From the NCBI RefSeq assembly GCF_000711885.1, contig NZ_JONK01000026.1, forward strand, positions 19,496 through 83,495: a stretch of 64,000 nt of DNA, written 5' to 3'. Positions 7,778 through 17,661 of this stretch are shown piece after piece. The notes below the pieces were generated by a model. The model saw only the letters and a program-made list of their open reading frames with translations. It was not told the origin of the DNA and did no database searches. The translations under genes were made by a program, and so were the position numbers. The DNA is from Chromobacterium haemolyticum DSM 19808 (GTDB lineage Bacteria; Pseudomonadota; Gammaproteobacteria; Burkholderiales; Chromobacteriaceae). Positions within the stretch are counted from its first letter, which is position 1. Every line of letters starts with the position of its first letter.

Positions 7778-9148
7778 CTACTGCTTCATATAAGTCTCGT
7801 ACTCCAGTGAATCAAAACAATGATCCAATAGATGCACAGACACCAATACCACCAAAAGCAAGGCAGCCGCAAAACCGTAGCCATAGGCATTGGGGCCAAT
7901 CAACAAAGTTAGCCATGTAAATAGCCCGTTCATCAATACGAATGATGCAACCAAAAAAAACACCACTAAGCGTTTGTCTAGATAAAAGAAGATATTCAGG
8001 ATCCCGAGAAAAAGCACTTGCAAACTGGCTGATATCACGTCAATTCGCATAAGCGGCACATACAACACAGAAATACCAAGAAATTGCAACAACTTATCGC
8101 CAAATGAAAAAATCAGCAGCGTCACCAGCGCCTGTATCTTCAATATTTCGTATAAGCCAGTACGCACACTGTTCACCATCATATCTCGACACTCATGAAT
8201 GCGTTTAAGCGTGCCGCCATTGCGCACTGAGTTATAAAAATCATCATAATGTTCAACGAAATCAGTTTCGATTCTGAGTAGAAAAACCGCCATACCCGGA
8301 ATAACGCACAAGTAGGAAATGAATACCGGCATATCATATATCACCGACTCGTACAAAGGGCCGATCACCCTTTGGCCGGTTGCCGGCGCATACCAGAACA
8401 TGATTTTATCCAGCCAGATGCCGAGATTGAACAAGACGCCGACAAACATCAGGCTAGGATAGGAGAACTGACGGTCAAATACTTGCCAAGAGAGATAATC
8501 CGTTGCTGTGTAATTGCGATGAATTAGGCAGACCATGCCGACAAGCAATACCGCATGACCAGCAACAAAGCCTGCAAGCAAACCTTCCAGGCCAAAAGCG
8601 CTTAGCCGCAAGGCCAGCAAAACGACAATAGCATAGCCAATAAAGAAAATTACCAGAATTGCCTTGTATTGCTTGATACTGGTCAGGAAAATGACACTAA
8701 TCCAGAGATTGCTGATAATGACAAAGCCAATCAGCATCAGCAGCCTATACAAAACAGATTCGCCGCGAAATAGCGTGAGCGCCAATGCCAGACCTATTAA
8801 TCCAGTCGCTATCGTTGTCAAAAATGTCACGGCATTGAAGTTCGGCAAGACAGCATTGAACTGTCTTTCGAACAAACGATCAGACACAAAGCGGGTAAAC
8901 GATAACTGCAACACACCGGTAACGATCAAACTAAATGCTATCAGATAAGTGACCGACATCTGGAACTGCACAATTTGCACATGTGATCGAGCCATGCTCA
9001 GGCTGAATATCCCGATCAGCAGCATGCCTATCGTTGAGAGGATTAGTGGTCCTGCGCTGATAGCGCCCGCATAAGCATAAGCGGCCAAAGTGCTGCTCAA
9101 ATTATCGTGCCGCAATATTTTCCGCAGCTCAAAACCTATCCCGGCCAT
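7778..9148 (-). CDS. pelG: PelG, inner-membrane Pel polysaccharide transporter
   Basis: 456 residues with about 12 hydrophobic helices and no signal peptide. The N terminus MAGIGFELRKILRHD is typical of PelG, a member of the polysaccharide transporter/MOP fold. Known role: with PelD, PelE and PelF it forms the inner-membrane complex that makes and exports Pel. It follows pelF with an 11-bp gap, and GGAG lies close upstream of the ATG. Length is normal for the family. GC is lower than in the host genes outside the element. Confidence 0.93.
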   Translation of the reverse strand: MAGIGFELRKILRHDNLSSTLAAYAYAGAISAGPLILSTIGMLLIGIFSLSMARSHVQIVQFQMSVTYLIAFSLIVTGVLQLSFTRFVSDRLFERQFNAVLPNFNAVTFLTTIATGLIGLALALTLFRGESVLYRLLMLIGFVIISNLWISVIFLTSIKQYKAILVIFFIGYAIVVLLALRLSAFGLEGLLAGFVAGHAVLLVGMVCLIHRNYTATDYLSWQVFDRQFSYPSLMFVGVLFNLGIWLDKIMFWYAPATGQRVIGPLYESVIYDMPVFISYLCVIPGMAVFLLRIETDFVEHYDDFYNSVRNGGTLKRIHECRDMMVNSVRTGLYEILKIQALVTLLIFSFGDKLLQFLGISVLYVPLMRIDVISASLQVLFLGILNIFFYLDKRLVVFFLVASFVLMNGLFTWLTLLIGPNAYGYGFAAALLLVVLVSVHLLDHCFDSLEYETYMKQ

Positions 9149-9159
9149 ACTTGATCTCC

Positions 9160-10701
9160 TTATTCATCAACCGCATCCGGAAGAGCGAGTAATCGATGAT
9201 AAAGCTGGCGATAACTTTCCTCCATCAAAGCACTGGTGTAATAGCGCTCCGTTCGAGCAATGCCTGCTTGTTGAGCGCTTTTCCACTCCTGCGGCTGATT
9301 CAATAATTCCAAGATGGCTTGAGCAAGCTGCTCAGGATTCGCGATCTGCACTACGCGACCGGCCCGGCCAAGCGCGCGATCCTCTTCGGACAGTCCTTCA
9401 ATCAGCTGCCGGCAAGATCCGACATCTGTACTGATTACCGGCACACCCGCGGCATAGGCTTCCAAAATAACCAATGGCAAAGCTTCGCTAATCGAACTAA
9501 GCGCTACCAACCCTATCTTCGGCAACAATTCGTCCACATTGCAAAAACCCATAAATTTCAGATTTTTCTCCATACCAAGACTGCTCACCAAATCGCGACA
9601 CTCTTGAGCGTATTCAGGATCTTCGCTTTCAGGTCCAACAATCCACCCTTGCAATTGTGGAAGCTGACGGCTTGCAATAAAAACCGCACGAATAAAGGTC
9701 TTGATATCCTTGATGGGTACCACCCTGCCGATGAGTGCCACCACAAAAGGCACGCTTGAGGGTCGCAAATCGCGCAAAGGAGAAAATCGCTCAACCGGTA
9801 TCCCATTCGGAATATTTCGGGTCTTGTACTCCGGAGCGCCATCCGCCAGCTGGCGCAATCTGTTTCCCTCGTACAGCGCCGTAATTTCAGAAGCCGCGTC
9901 GTAACACACTCGCCCCAAGGCATGAAAGAATTGAATCCACAAATCCTGAAAATAACCGACTTGAGAGATGTCTTTTTCGAACACGCCGCGATTGTCCCGA
10001 ATCCACTCGCTTTGCAGCAAGTCAATTTTTCGCTCTTTAGTGTAAATCCCATGCTCAGATACCAATAATGGGCGATGCGAGCGATGGTGCAACAATGCTC
10101 CCAAAAAGCCGGCGTATCCGGTCGAGACCGTATGATATATACGCGCAGGTATTAAATTTTCACATATGCGAGCCAGCTGCCATATCGGCTTATGCATAAT
10201 GCGCACAGTCCAGAAATAATCCGTAAATGATGGATCACGGCAGTGTTTTTCATAGCTAGCCGAGATATATTCCCAAGAATGGCGGCCACGCAGAAATTGT
10301 TGCTCGCTCAGCGCTCTGCTCTCAGAGAGCATTGGAATAATCTGGCGCACCATTTTTCCGATGTAGGCCAAATTATGATTATTCCTGAATGCATCATGCA
10401 TTTTAGAAAGCTGGGCATTATCCAAGGCTTCCTCCCCCATGCCATGCAACAGCGCTGGCTGAACAAAGTCGTAGAGGTAGTGTTCCTCGAAGTGAACAAC
10501 ATTATCTGGCAGCTTGTAATATTGCTGACCATAATCGCTGCGCTGACTGCCAATAAAAACAATGGCGAAGGTAAACTCTGGATAAGCTCGAATGATCTGA
10601 TTTACCCACGCCGATACGCCTCCCCTGACGTAGGGGAATGTGCCTTCGAGCAGCAGGGCGATATCGGCAGACTTGGCTGTTGGTTGCATATTTACACTCA
10701 T
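9160..10701 (-). CDS. pelF: PelF, cytosolic Pel glycosyltransferase
   Basis: 513 residues, GT4-type (GT-B fold) glycosyltransferase. The N-terminal motif LLLEGTFPYVRGGVSAWVNQII is characteristic of PelF, and the C-terminal donor site EALPLVILEAYAAGVPVI carries the EX7E pair. Known: PelF polymerises N-acetylated sugars using UDP-sugar donors and acts at the PelDEG complex. The start overlaps the pelE stop by 4 bp, indicating translational coupling. The nearby epimerase likely supplies UDP-GalNAc. Confidence 0.94.
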   Translation of the reverse strand: MSVNMQPTAKSADIALLLEGTFPYVRGGVSAWVNQIIRAYPEFTFAIVFIGSQRSDYGQQYYKLPDNVVHFEEHYLYDFVQPALLHGMGEEALDNAQLSKMHDAFRNNHNLAYIGKMVRQIIPMLSESRALSEQQFLRGRHSWEYISASYEKHCRDPSFTDYFWTVRIMHKPIWQLARICENLIPARIYHTVSTGYAGFLGALLHHRSHRPLLVSEHGIYTKERKIDLLQSEWIRDNRGVFEKDISQVGYFQDLWIQFFHALGRVCYDAASEITALYEGNRLRQLADGAPEYKTRNIPNGIPVERFSPLRDLRPSSVPFVVALIGRVVPIKDIKTFIRAVFIASRQLPQLQGWIVGPESEDPEYAQECRDLVSSLGMEKNLKFMGFCNVDELLPKIGLVALSSISEALPLVILEAYAAGVPVISTDVGSCRQLIEGLSEEDRALGRAGRVVQIANPEQLAQAILELLNQPQEWKSAQQAGIARTERYYTSALMEESYRQLYHRLLALPDAVDE

Positions 10702-11705
10702 GTTAACCAGTACCGTGACACATGCTGAATGGAGGTCATATTGATTCCTTCACCCAGCATATTTAATAGATTTCTCAACTGAGCATAATCCTGTTTCAAA
10801 TATGCAACTTCCGCCTGCCAAGGCAACAAGCGACTTTCCGGGAAATTATTTCGAAGTGCCTGAGCAAAACAAACCTTGCTCTCTTCAATATTACTGTGCA
10901 GCAATGCGCAACGCCCTAGCAAATACCACATAGCCGCAATTTCTTGGCTATACTGCAAAGCCAAACGGGCGTATCTTTCCACGCATTCCAGCGTGAAGCT
11001 ACGCACTTCGCCCCTTACTAAATTCTGATAAATTAACTCCCAGTACAGCTCAGCCAATCGTGTACAAATATCGGCTCTCAAACCATCTTCGTCGGCCTGA
11101 TCCAACTGCCCCCGGGCAGCAACTATTTTCCGCGTAATGCTTTTCTCTGCGCTATCGACCACGCCGTAAGCAAGCAAGCGCACTTCTTCAACGGGATCCG
11201 ATAGCAAATCATGCTGTAGATCGCCGATAATATAAGACGGCATGAATTGCATCGAAACCAACGCGGACAAGCGGTCCTCATCCGAAACATCTGTATTTTT
11301 CAGACGAGATCTCAGGTGACTGCCGGAGCCATGATTGACACTGGAGGCCAAGTGACTGATGTATTCGGCTGGCTCCACCTGGTCCAGGCTAACAGAGTGC
11401 GAAAATTGCTTGAATAGTGCAGGCACTAGAAAATAGGCGAAAAAAAACAGCAAGACGCCCACTATGGGCATGAACAAGCAAAGAGAAAATACATGTAAAA
11501 ATTGTTGTATCCTGTACCCAGTGAAATCAATGGGCATAGCAAAAACCACGCTGCCAGCAGAAAGCGATGCCGCTAATATCTGCCATAAAACAATCATCAA
11601 CAGACTATTTGGCATATCCGACGAGGTAATGGACAGCACAATAACGTGCCATTGCACAAAAATAGCCAACAGCCCGAATAAAAGAGCAAAGATAAACTTA
11701 ACCAT
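10698..11705 (-). CDS. pelE: PelE, inner-membrane TPR scaffold
   Basis: 335 residues from ATG 11705. This start overlaps the pelD stop by 8 bp; an earlier in-frame ATG at 11762 would overlap pelD by 65 bp and is less likely. Two membrane helices lie at the N terminus (VKFIFALLFGLLAIFVQWHVIVL and the segment containing VGVLLFFFAYFLVPALF), followed by a soluble helical TPR-like region (residues about 200-330: AALQYSQEIAAMWYLLGRCALLH). Known role: PelE joins PelD and PelG in the synthase complex. Confidence 0.9.
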   Translation of the reverse strand: MVKFIFALLFGLLAIFVQWHVIVLSITSSDMPNSLLMIVLWQILAASLSAGSVVFAMPIDFTGYRIQQFLHVFSLCLFMPIVGVLLFFFAYFLVPALFKQFSHSVSLDQVEPAEYISHLASSVNHGSGSHLRSRLKNTDVSDEDRLSALVSMQFMPSYIIGDLQHDLLSDPVEEVRLLAYGVVDSAEKSITRKIVAARGQLDQADEDGLRADICTRLAELYWELIYQNLVRGEVRSFTLECVERYARLALQYSQEIAAMWYLLGRCALLHSNIEESKVCFAQALRNNFPESRLLPWQAEVAYLKQDYAQLRNLLNMLGEGINMTSIQHVSRYWLT

Positions 11706-13146
11706 GATGCTGGCAATGCTGGAGAAGTTTCTGCAGACCATGCCCGGGATCATCACCATCAACCATTTTGCTGCGTATAATCAACGCGTTATCCAGATCA
11801 ATAGCAAACTGCTCTTTCAATACATCCCGAAAACGCTCCAAATACCCTTCCACACCCTCTGCAGGCGTTAATGGCATCAACACGATCATTACGTGGCGAC
11901 CTTCGATCTCGGGAGTCCAGATTGAATCAAGCGCGCGCCGTAAACGCATGGCTTGGTTAAACAATAGTTCACCTTCATCGCCGGATGGAAACGCCAGCCC
12001 CAGCATCGCGCTTTGTATTCCATACAGGCTTTTTAAGCGGCTCAGACGCCCCAACTCCAGCGAAAACGAATAAGGGCAGTCAGGTAATAAGTTGCGCACC
12101 ACGTCCACCGTCGCTTTGTGGTTAACGCCAAAAGCATAGTAGTTCAGTAGGGCTAATAATAATTGCAAGTTATCGAAATTAAGCGCAAGAAAAGGCATCC
12201 TGGAGATGACCAGTACACCAAGCATCTGTTCAGAGGCATCGACGATAGGGGCGCAAGCCAAATATTGATCTTTTGCTTCTTCATCTTCCAAGTCTTTAAG
12301 ATGCGATAACTCCTGATAAACCAGGCAATGACGCAACACTGGCGAATACGAATCCAGCTCAAAATCATGGCCGACATACGCGACAGACTGAGCAACGATC
12401 ATGCCATCTCGCACGGGATAGATCGCCGCGACTTCAATTTGACAAGTCAACGCGACAAACTCAAGCATGCTCTGTGCATTAGGCAGCAGCTGTTGCTCCG
12501 CATCACTGGCTGGCGCGGCCAGTGCACGAAGGTGCTCAATGGCATCACGGAAGGTGGTAGGCCTGGACAGAAAATCATTCTCCAGCTTGGCATGTGAAAT
12601 CCGGAGCAAGTAGTGATTATTGGTAATGGAAACCAGCCTATCCCGCAGATAGGCATTTATGCTTTTTTCGCTAATCGCGCGGCTTGCCCACAAATCGCAA
12701 AAGTGACCCACCACCACCACTTGCGTGAATCCGCCAACAAAAAGCATGGTCGGGAAAGCGCCTCCCGCATGTTGCCGGTAGAAAAACTCCCACGCCGCAA
12801 AAAGGCATATTCCCGATACCACGCCTAATAAGGCCCCGTAGCGCAGCGCCACGATGGTCGGCAACAACCATATCCACGGAAACGGGTTATCCAACAGCAA
12901 GGGATCGCCTGGCTGAAGAATATAAAACAGGCCAATAACCAGCAGCATGATCAAGACAACCTCAAACAGCAGCGCAGGCCGCCCAGCATGAGGAATCAGC
13001 AGCCGACCAAACAAGCGGGAAATACCCTGCGGATCCGATTGCCTGGCATTCCGCTTGCCCACCCAGCCAGCGCTTGACGGTGTCTTGCGATCCGAGAGTT
13101 CCGCCGGCCCCGGCGACCTGTCTTGTGACTTGGCTTCTGTTAGCAC
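11698..13146 (-). CDS. pelD: PelD, membrane c-di-GMP receptor of the Pel synthase
   Basis: About 482 residues from GTG 13146, which has AGGAG eight bases upstream. The longer frame from 13233 would overlap pelC by 76 bp, and GTG 13155 lacks spacing. There are about four N-terminal membrane helices (LLFEVVLIMLLVIGLFYIL onward), then a GAF domain and a degenerate GGDEF domain. The GGDEF motif is absent, but an RxxD inhibitory-type site (RALD, about 80 residues from the C terminus) is kept. Known: c-di-GMP binding at this site in P. aeruginosa PelD switches on Pel production. The proline- and charge-rich N-terminal tail is long for the family. Confidence 0.9.
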   Translation of the reverse strand: MLTEAKSQDRSPGPAELSDRKTPSSAGWVGKRNARQSDPQGISRLFGRLLIPHAGRPALLFEVVLIMLLVIGLFYILQPGDPLLLDNPFPWIWLLPTIVALRYGALLGVVSGICLFAAWEFFYRQHAGGAFPTMLFVGGFTQVVVVGHFCDLWASRAISEKSINAYLRDRLVSITNNHYLLRISHAKLENDFLSRPTTFRDAIEHLRALAAPASDAEQQLLPNAQSMLEFVALTCQIEVAAIYPVRDGMIVAQSVAYVGHDFELDSYSPVLRHCLVYQELSHLKDLEDEEAKDQYLACAPIVDASEQMLGVLVISRMPFLALNFDNLQLLLALLNYYAFGVNHKATVDVVRNLLPDCPYSFSLELGRLSRLKSLYGIQSAMLGLAFPSGDEGELLFNQAMRLRRALDSIWTPEIEGRHVMIVLMPLTPAEGVEGYLERFRDVLKEQFAIDLDNALIIRSKMVDGDDPGHGLQKLLQHCQHHG

Positions 13147-13157
13147 GTTCGCCACTC

Positions 13158-13691
13158 CTATTTCTGCGCGAGCGGCGCCAACAGTTGCTGGATCAGCGTC
13201 TGCCCTACCCCAGCCAGGCTGGAGCGGCTCCATCCACTACGACTGCCCGTCGCGCTCCAGACCACCTTGCCGCTGTTCAGGTCAAGCACGTCAAAGGTCA
13301 CGCCAGCAACCGGCTCGCCGTCCACACCCACCTTGTAGCGCCACTCTTGCACCGCCCCGCCAAGGGCGTAGCGAGCCCCGCTCTTGCGAGCCCAGTCCAG
13401 CGACTGAGCTCGGGCCTGCCGGCGGTCGGTGTCGGATTCAATATCCGCGGTATCCACCTCCGCCTCATAATTTCTTAAATCAACAAATCCCTGCTGGAGC
13501 ATAATGCTCTGGGCGATGCTGCTCGCTCGGGCGCCGGCATCGGGCGTTTCCGTAAAATTCGCCATGGGCAGCAACACCCACGACTGTCCTTTGGCAAACG
13601 TTGGAACTTGACTGGTGTTGATCGTGGAACATCCTGCCAACACCAGTACCACCAGGGATAACACCCGCTTCCACATAAATGCAATTTTCAT
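13158..13691 (-). CDS. pelC: PelC, outer-membrane-associated lipoprotein
   Basis: 177 residues with a lipoprotein signal peptide (KRVLSLVVLVLAGC, lipobox LAGC, Cys about 21). The mature domain, with VLLPMANFTETPDAG and YALGGAVQEWRYKVGVDGEP, is typical of PelC. Known: PelC forms a dodecameric ring at the inner face of the outer membrane that guides Pel to PelB. Its length matches the family (about 172). It lies 73 bp after the pelB stop and is followed closely by pelD. Confidence 0.92.
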   Translation of the reverse strand: MKIAFMWKRVLSLVVLVLAGCSTINTSQVPTFAKGQSWVLLPMANFTETPDAGARASSIAQSIMLQQGFVDLRNYEAEVDTADIESDTDRRQARAQSLDWARKSGARYALGGAVQEWRYKVGVDGEPVAGVTFDVLDLNSGKVVWSATGSRSGWSRSSLAGVGQTLIQQLLAPLAQK

Positions 13692-13764
13692 AGCCTTGCC
13701 CTTCGTTCACTCGACGATGTTCGAATACACCTGAAGACGGCGACTTAATCTCGCCACGCCACAC

Positions 13765-16700
13765 TTAGTAAAACATCCGGTACGACACGCCCACCTGTGT
13801 CGATGCCGCATTTCTTCCAACCGCCGGCTCATGGGAAAAGTACAGCCTTGCCTGATCATTGCCCGCCACAGGGCCCGACATGCCGATGCTGGCCTCGGGA
13901 CGCCAGCCCACCGCGCTCTGATGCACGATGCCGGCATCCATGAAGGGCCGCCAGCTGCGCCAATATGGGTGGGGCTCATCCCTTGGGTTGTGGGCCGTCA
14001 TGAGTTGATCCAGCCCCAAACCCATCATCAAGCCGAACTGCGTGGCATTAGTAGGCATGAAATAAGAAGTCTGCGGCGCGCGGCCTGGGGGCAACAATAC
14101 GGACAGCGAAGGAATCTGACTGTCGCTAGACGCGTATGCGCTGCGTTCGCCAACCAGACGGATGCTCCAATCTGGATAAGTGCTTCTGATCCGATAACCG
14201 ACATTGCCGGACAAAGTCCACCCTGTGCCCAGGAAGCTGCCGTCTTGGGCATGGAAGCGGTCCAACTCATAACTGCCACTCCAGAACCATCTGGCATCCT
14301 TGCTCATATCCAAGCCCAGCCGCAGCATGTCCTTGGTGCCTGCGGCATTCAGTTCAGCCGAATTGTTGGCGTATTGCCGGATGCCGGCATTGAACGTGAT
14401 GCCCAACGCGCCGTCGCGGTTGAACTCGCCATAAAGACTGGCGGTGCCAAACGAATTCAGCGCTTGTCTTGTGCCGAGCGTTATGGCGAGTCGGCGTTCA
14501 GACGTCACATCGCTGACGGTCAGATTCAACATCCGATCGTGAGAAGGAATCCAGGCTAGCTGGGTCGCGCTACTGAGATGTTGCGCACTGTCCGTGGCTT
14601 TGAGCCCCAGCCCATAGCGAGAAGTGAGTGGAACACTGCCGATCAGGACGTAATCCAGAGAATCCACCGGGCTATGCTTAGCGGCGATGATGTCCGCGCC
14701 GAACGACGGGGGGTCCCTCAGCAACAGATCCGACATGGTCTGATGTGCGGCATCATTATCCGGAGCGCCCTCATGGGCATCGAAGGCCAACGTTTGCGCC
14801 TGCGGGACGCGCCCGATCCGATCCAGTGCCTCGATGGCACTTCTTATCGGAATGGATCCATCGCCGCCATCCAGAATACGCGATAGCGTGTCCCGGTCAT
14901 TATCCGCAATGGCCAGCGTTGCCCTGGCATCCGCCGGCCGCAGCAACCAGCGAGCGTATTGCCGCGTGAGCCAGGCGCGGGCAAGTTCGTTGTATTCCCC
15001 GCTTACCGCCCACGCCAACATCGTCTCCCTGGCAACTGCTCTCAGGGCAGGCTTTCGCGGTGCAGCGTCGGCTGGCGGCGCGCCTTTTTCGTTTTCCTCC
15101 GACCCCAAGGCCTGTATCAGCGTACTGTCCAGCAGGGTTTCAGCCAATTGAGCGGGCTGCCCGCCATCCCGTTTCAGCAAACTAGCCAGCAGATTCCGAG
15201 AATAGTCTCCTCCAGCAAAGCTCTGCGACAGCCGCACCCGGGCGGCCTGCGTCTCCAGCTGCGCCGCCGGCTTTGGCGGGGTTTTGCCGTCATCACCGGC
15301 ATATCCCTGCTGATCGATGTTTGGCTTGTCACCGGAGGCGCCATCGCGGCTTTTCGCTTGCAGTTCGCGCCAGACTTTGCTCCGGAGCGTCCATGCCACC
15401 ATGGAATGGCCCGCAGCGTCCTCAGCCTCAGCCAACGACAGCGTCCACAAAGGATCGTCATCCGCCAGCGTCGACTGCCGACGCAAGAAGCTCAGCGCGC
15501 TGGCCGCATGACCAAGCCGCAATTCGCCGGCACCATACGCTCCCCAGTAGGTGGAGTCCTCCTGGGCCTGCCCCCGCCAGCGATGTAATGCTGCAGTCAA
15601 TTCATCGTTGCGTCCAAAATCTACCAACATCCACAGGTATTGCACTCGGATTTCATCGGTCACGTCCGCTTGCCGCACGGCTCTCCGCAAATCAGCCAGC
15701 GCGCCTTTCCAGTATTGACGCTGGCGATAATACTCGGCCCGCGCCGCCAGCAAGGCGCTTGAATGACTCAGCATGGACGCTTGCTCCAGCGTCAGCTTGT
15801 GCAACAGGTTTCGAATGCGCGGCCACGCCGCCGCCGCCGTATAGTTTGTCAATGCCAAGAGCAAAGCGGCTTCAGAGCCATTCTTCCGGAACTCCAACTC
15901 GGCGATGCGTCCGGCATCCAGAGGATAATCTTGATAGGAATAGATCATCCCGTGCAGGTCGGCATCTGTGGCCAGCCCGGTGGCTATCAGTCGCTCATTG
16001 CCCAAATCGACATCCTGCCTGCGCTGCGTCAGTTGGGCCAATTGAGCGTAGGTGCGCCAAAAAGCGGCCGCATCCGCCTTCTCCTGCTTGATATCCCGCG
16101 CCGCAGTCAGCGCATCTAGCGCTGCGGAAAAATCGCCATGCCGGTATTCTAGATTTGCGATATGCATGGCGTAGCCCGGAGTCGGGCCAAACTCGGACTG
16201 CAGCGTCTGGTAGGTCGCCAGCGCCTTGCCATCCTGCCCAACGCGCTCGGCCACTTCGGCCAGCTTCTCCAGCATAGGTCTGCGCATGGAGCCAGCTGCG
16301 TTCTGCTGCAGATATGTCAAGGCTTCGTCAGGCCTGCCCAAGCGCTCTAGAGTGTCTACCACAGCAACTTTCTGCGACAAATCCGCCGATTTGGCCCTCG
16401 CCGCGTGCATTTGCGCAGCCAAATAAGCCTGGTCGTCATGCAATTGCGGAGCCAGAGTCAATACATTTTGCCAAGCGGCATCATTGTCTGTGCCGCGAGC
16501 AACCTGCAGCCAGGCGCGTAGAGCCAAGTCGGGATGATTGTTCCATTGTGCGACCTGCGCCAGACGCTTTGTCCACACCTCCATGTTGAAATGGCGCCCC
16601 AAGGCTTGCTGAGCGATGCTTTGGGCATCGTTAAGCTGGCCGCTTTCAATAAATGCCTGGTATGCCAGTTCAAGGTCGCTTTCAAGCCCGCCGGTTTGCT

Positions 16701-17661
16701 GCGCAGGCGCCGCCGAAGGGGACGGAGTCGGCCTCTTGGCCGTGCCCAGCTTATGGGCGCTTTGCGCACGCTGGGCTGGCTCGGCCTCGCGCCGGGGCGT
16801 CGCTGCGCCGCCGGTATGCAATACCAATTGCGTCAAAGCCTTAGCGTAACGCGTGGACAAGTCCGGGCGACCGCATTGACGGGCCTGATCCAGCAACACG
16901 CGCAAGCTTGCAGGATCATTCATCATGGCTGCGCCGCGACGATCACCTTCCGCGCACGCTTGGGCGATTTTCCCAGCCGATGCCAGCACTTTCAGCCCGG
17001 CGATGAAATTGCGACGCTTATCTTCCAGTGTCGCCGCATGTTCAAATGCGGCAAAAAAAGCCTGGGCGGACTGCTCATACGCGCGTTGCGATAAGGCCAG
17101 CTTGCCTATTTTTTCCTGCCACAGCATCGCATGGCCAGGATCCCGCCCCGCCAGGCGATGGTAATAGGTCAGCATCACATCCGCGGCGCCGGCGGCAGTC
17201 GCCTGGGTGGCAAGCCTCGTCATAACCTGCGCATCCCATTCATAGCGCAGAGTGCGCTGCAATAGCACGCGGTATGACGCCATATACATTTCGCGGCGCT
17301 TGTCCTGCGGCGATACGGCATAAGCCATTTGTTCTGCGGCATCTACTTGCAGCAATAGCGCCCGTTGACGTTCTTCGCCGCTGCCGACCCGGGCTAGATT
17401 GTTTGCCGCGCTCATGGCGGCCTCCCAACGCCCCAGTCGCAAATGCTGCGAGGCCAGCAGCTCAAGATAGGATGGCTCGTCCGGCCTGACCCGCAACCAG
17501 GCTTCCAAATAAGCCACCGACAGCTCGCTGGGCGGACGGGACATCAAATCATAGGCCCGCACACCGCCGCGCGGATATGCGGCCACTAGCGCCAAGATCA
17601 CGCCCACGCCGATGAAAATGGACAACCAGAGTGGGCAAAGCCGCTCTCGCTTGCTACTCAT
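13765..17661 (-). CDS. pelB: PelB, TPR/beta-barrel outer-membrane exporter
   Basis: 1298 residues. An N-terminal membrane anchor (WLSIFIGVGVILALVAAYP) leads into a very long periplasmic TPR solenoid (about 40-950) with many A/L-x-x-Y/A repeats. A C-terminal outer-membrane beta-barrel of about 300 residues ends in a terminal aromatic (YRMFY). Known: PelB is the outer-membrane porin for Pel, and its TPRs bind PelA and PelC. It is slightly longer than P. aeruginosa PelB (about 1190); a Pro/Ala/Gln-rich insert lies near 300-330 (KRPTPSPSAAPAQQ). The start overlaps the pelA stop by 8 bp. Confidence 0.93.
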   Translation of the reverse strand: MSSKRERLCPLWLSIFIGVGVILALVAAYPRGGVRAYDLMSRPPSELSVAYLEAWLRVRPDEPSYLELLASQHLRLGRWEAAMSAANNLARVGSGEERQRALLLQVDAAEQMAYAVSPQDKRREMYMASYRVLLQRTLRYEWDAQVMTRLATQATAAGAADVMLTYYHRLAGRDPGHAMLWQEKIGKLALSQRAYEQSAQAFFAAFEHAATLEDKRRNFIAGLKVLASAGKIAQACAEGDRRGAAMMNDPASLRVLLDQARQCGRPDLSTRYAKALTQLVLHTGGAATPRREAEPAQRAQSAHKLGTAKRPTPSPSAAPAQQTGGLESDLELAYQAFIESGQLNDAQSIAQQALGRHFNMEVWTKRLAQVAQWNNHPDLALRAWLQVARGTDNDAAWQNVLTLAPQLHDDQAYLAAQMHAARAKSADLSQKVAVVDTLERLGRPDEALTYLQQNAAGSMRRPMLEKLAEVAERVGQDGKALATYQTLQSEFGPTPGYAMHIANLEYRHGDFSAALDALTAARDIKQEKADAAAFWRTYAQLAQLTQRRQDVDLGNERLIATGLATDADLHGMIYSYQDYPLDAGRIAELEFRKNGSEAALLLALTNYTAAAAWPRIRNLLHKLTLEQASMLSHSSALLAARAEYYRQRQYWKGALADLRRAVRQADVTDEIRVQYLWMLVDFGRNDELTAALHRWRGQAQEDSTYWGAYGAGELRLGHAASALSFLRRQSTLADDDPLWTLSLAEAEDAAGHSMVAWTLRSKVWRELQAKSRDGASGDKPNIDQQGYAGDDGKTPPKPAAQLETQAARVRLSQSFAGGDYSRNLLASLLKRDGGQPAQLAETLLDSTLIQALGSEENEKGAPPADAAPRKPALRAVARETMLAWAVSGEYNELARAWLTRQYARWLLRPADARATLAIADNDRDTLSRILDGGDGSIPIRSAIEALDRIGRVPQAQTLAFDAHEGAPDNDAAHQTMSDLLLRDPPSFGADIIAAKHSPVDSLDYVLIGSVPLTSRYGLGLKATDSAQHLSSATQLAWIPSHDRMLNLTVSDVTSERRLAITLGTRQALNSFGTASLYGEFNRDGALGITFNAGIRQYANNSAELNAAGTKDMLRLGLDMSKDARWFWSGSYELDRFHAQDGSFLGTGWTLSGNVGYRIRSTYPDWSIRLVGERSAYASSDSQIPSLSVLLPPGRAPQTSYFMPTNATQFGLMMGLGLDQLMTAHNPRDEPHPYWRSWRPFMDAGIVHQSAVGWRPEASIGMSGPVAGNDQARLYFSHEPAVGRNAASTQVGVSYRMFY

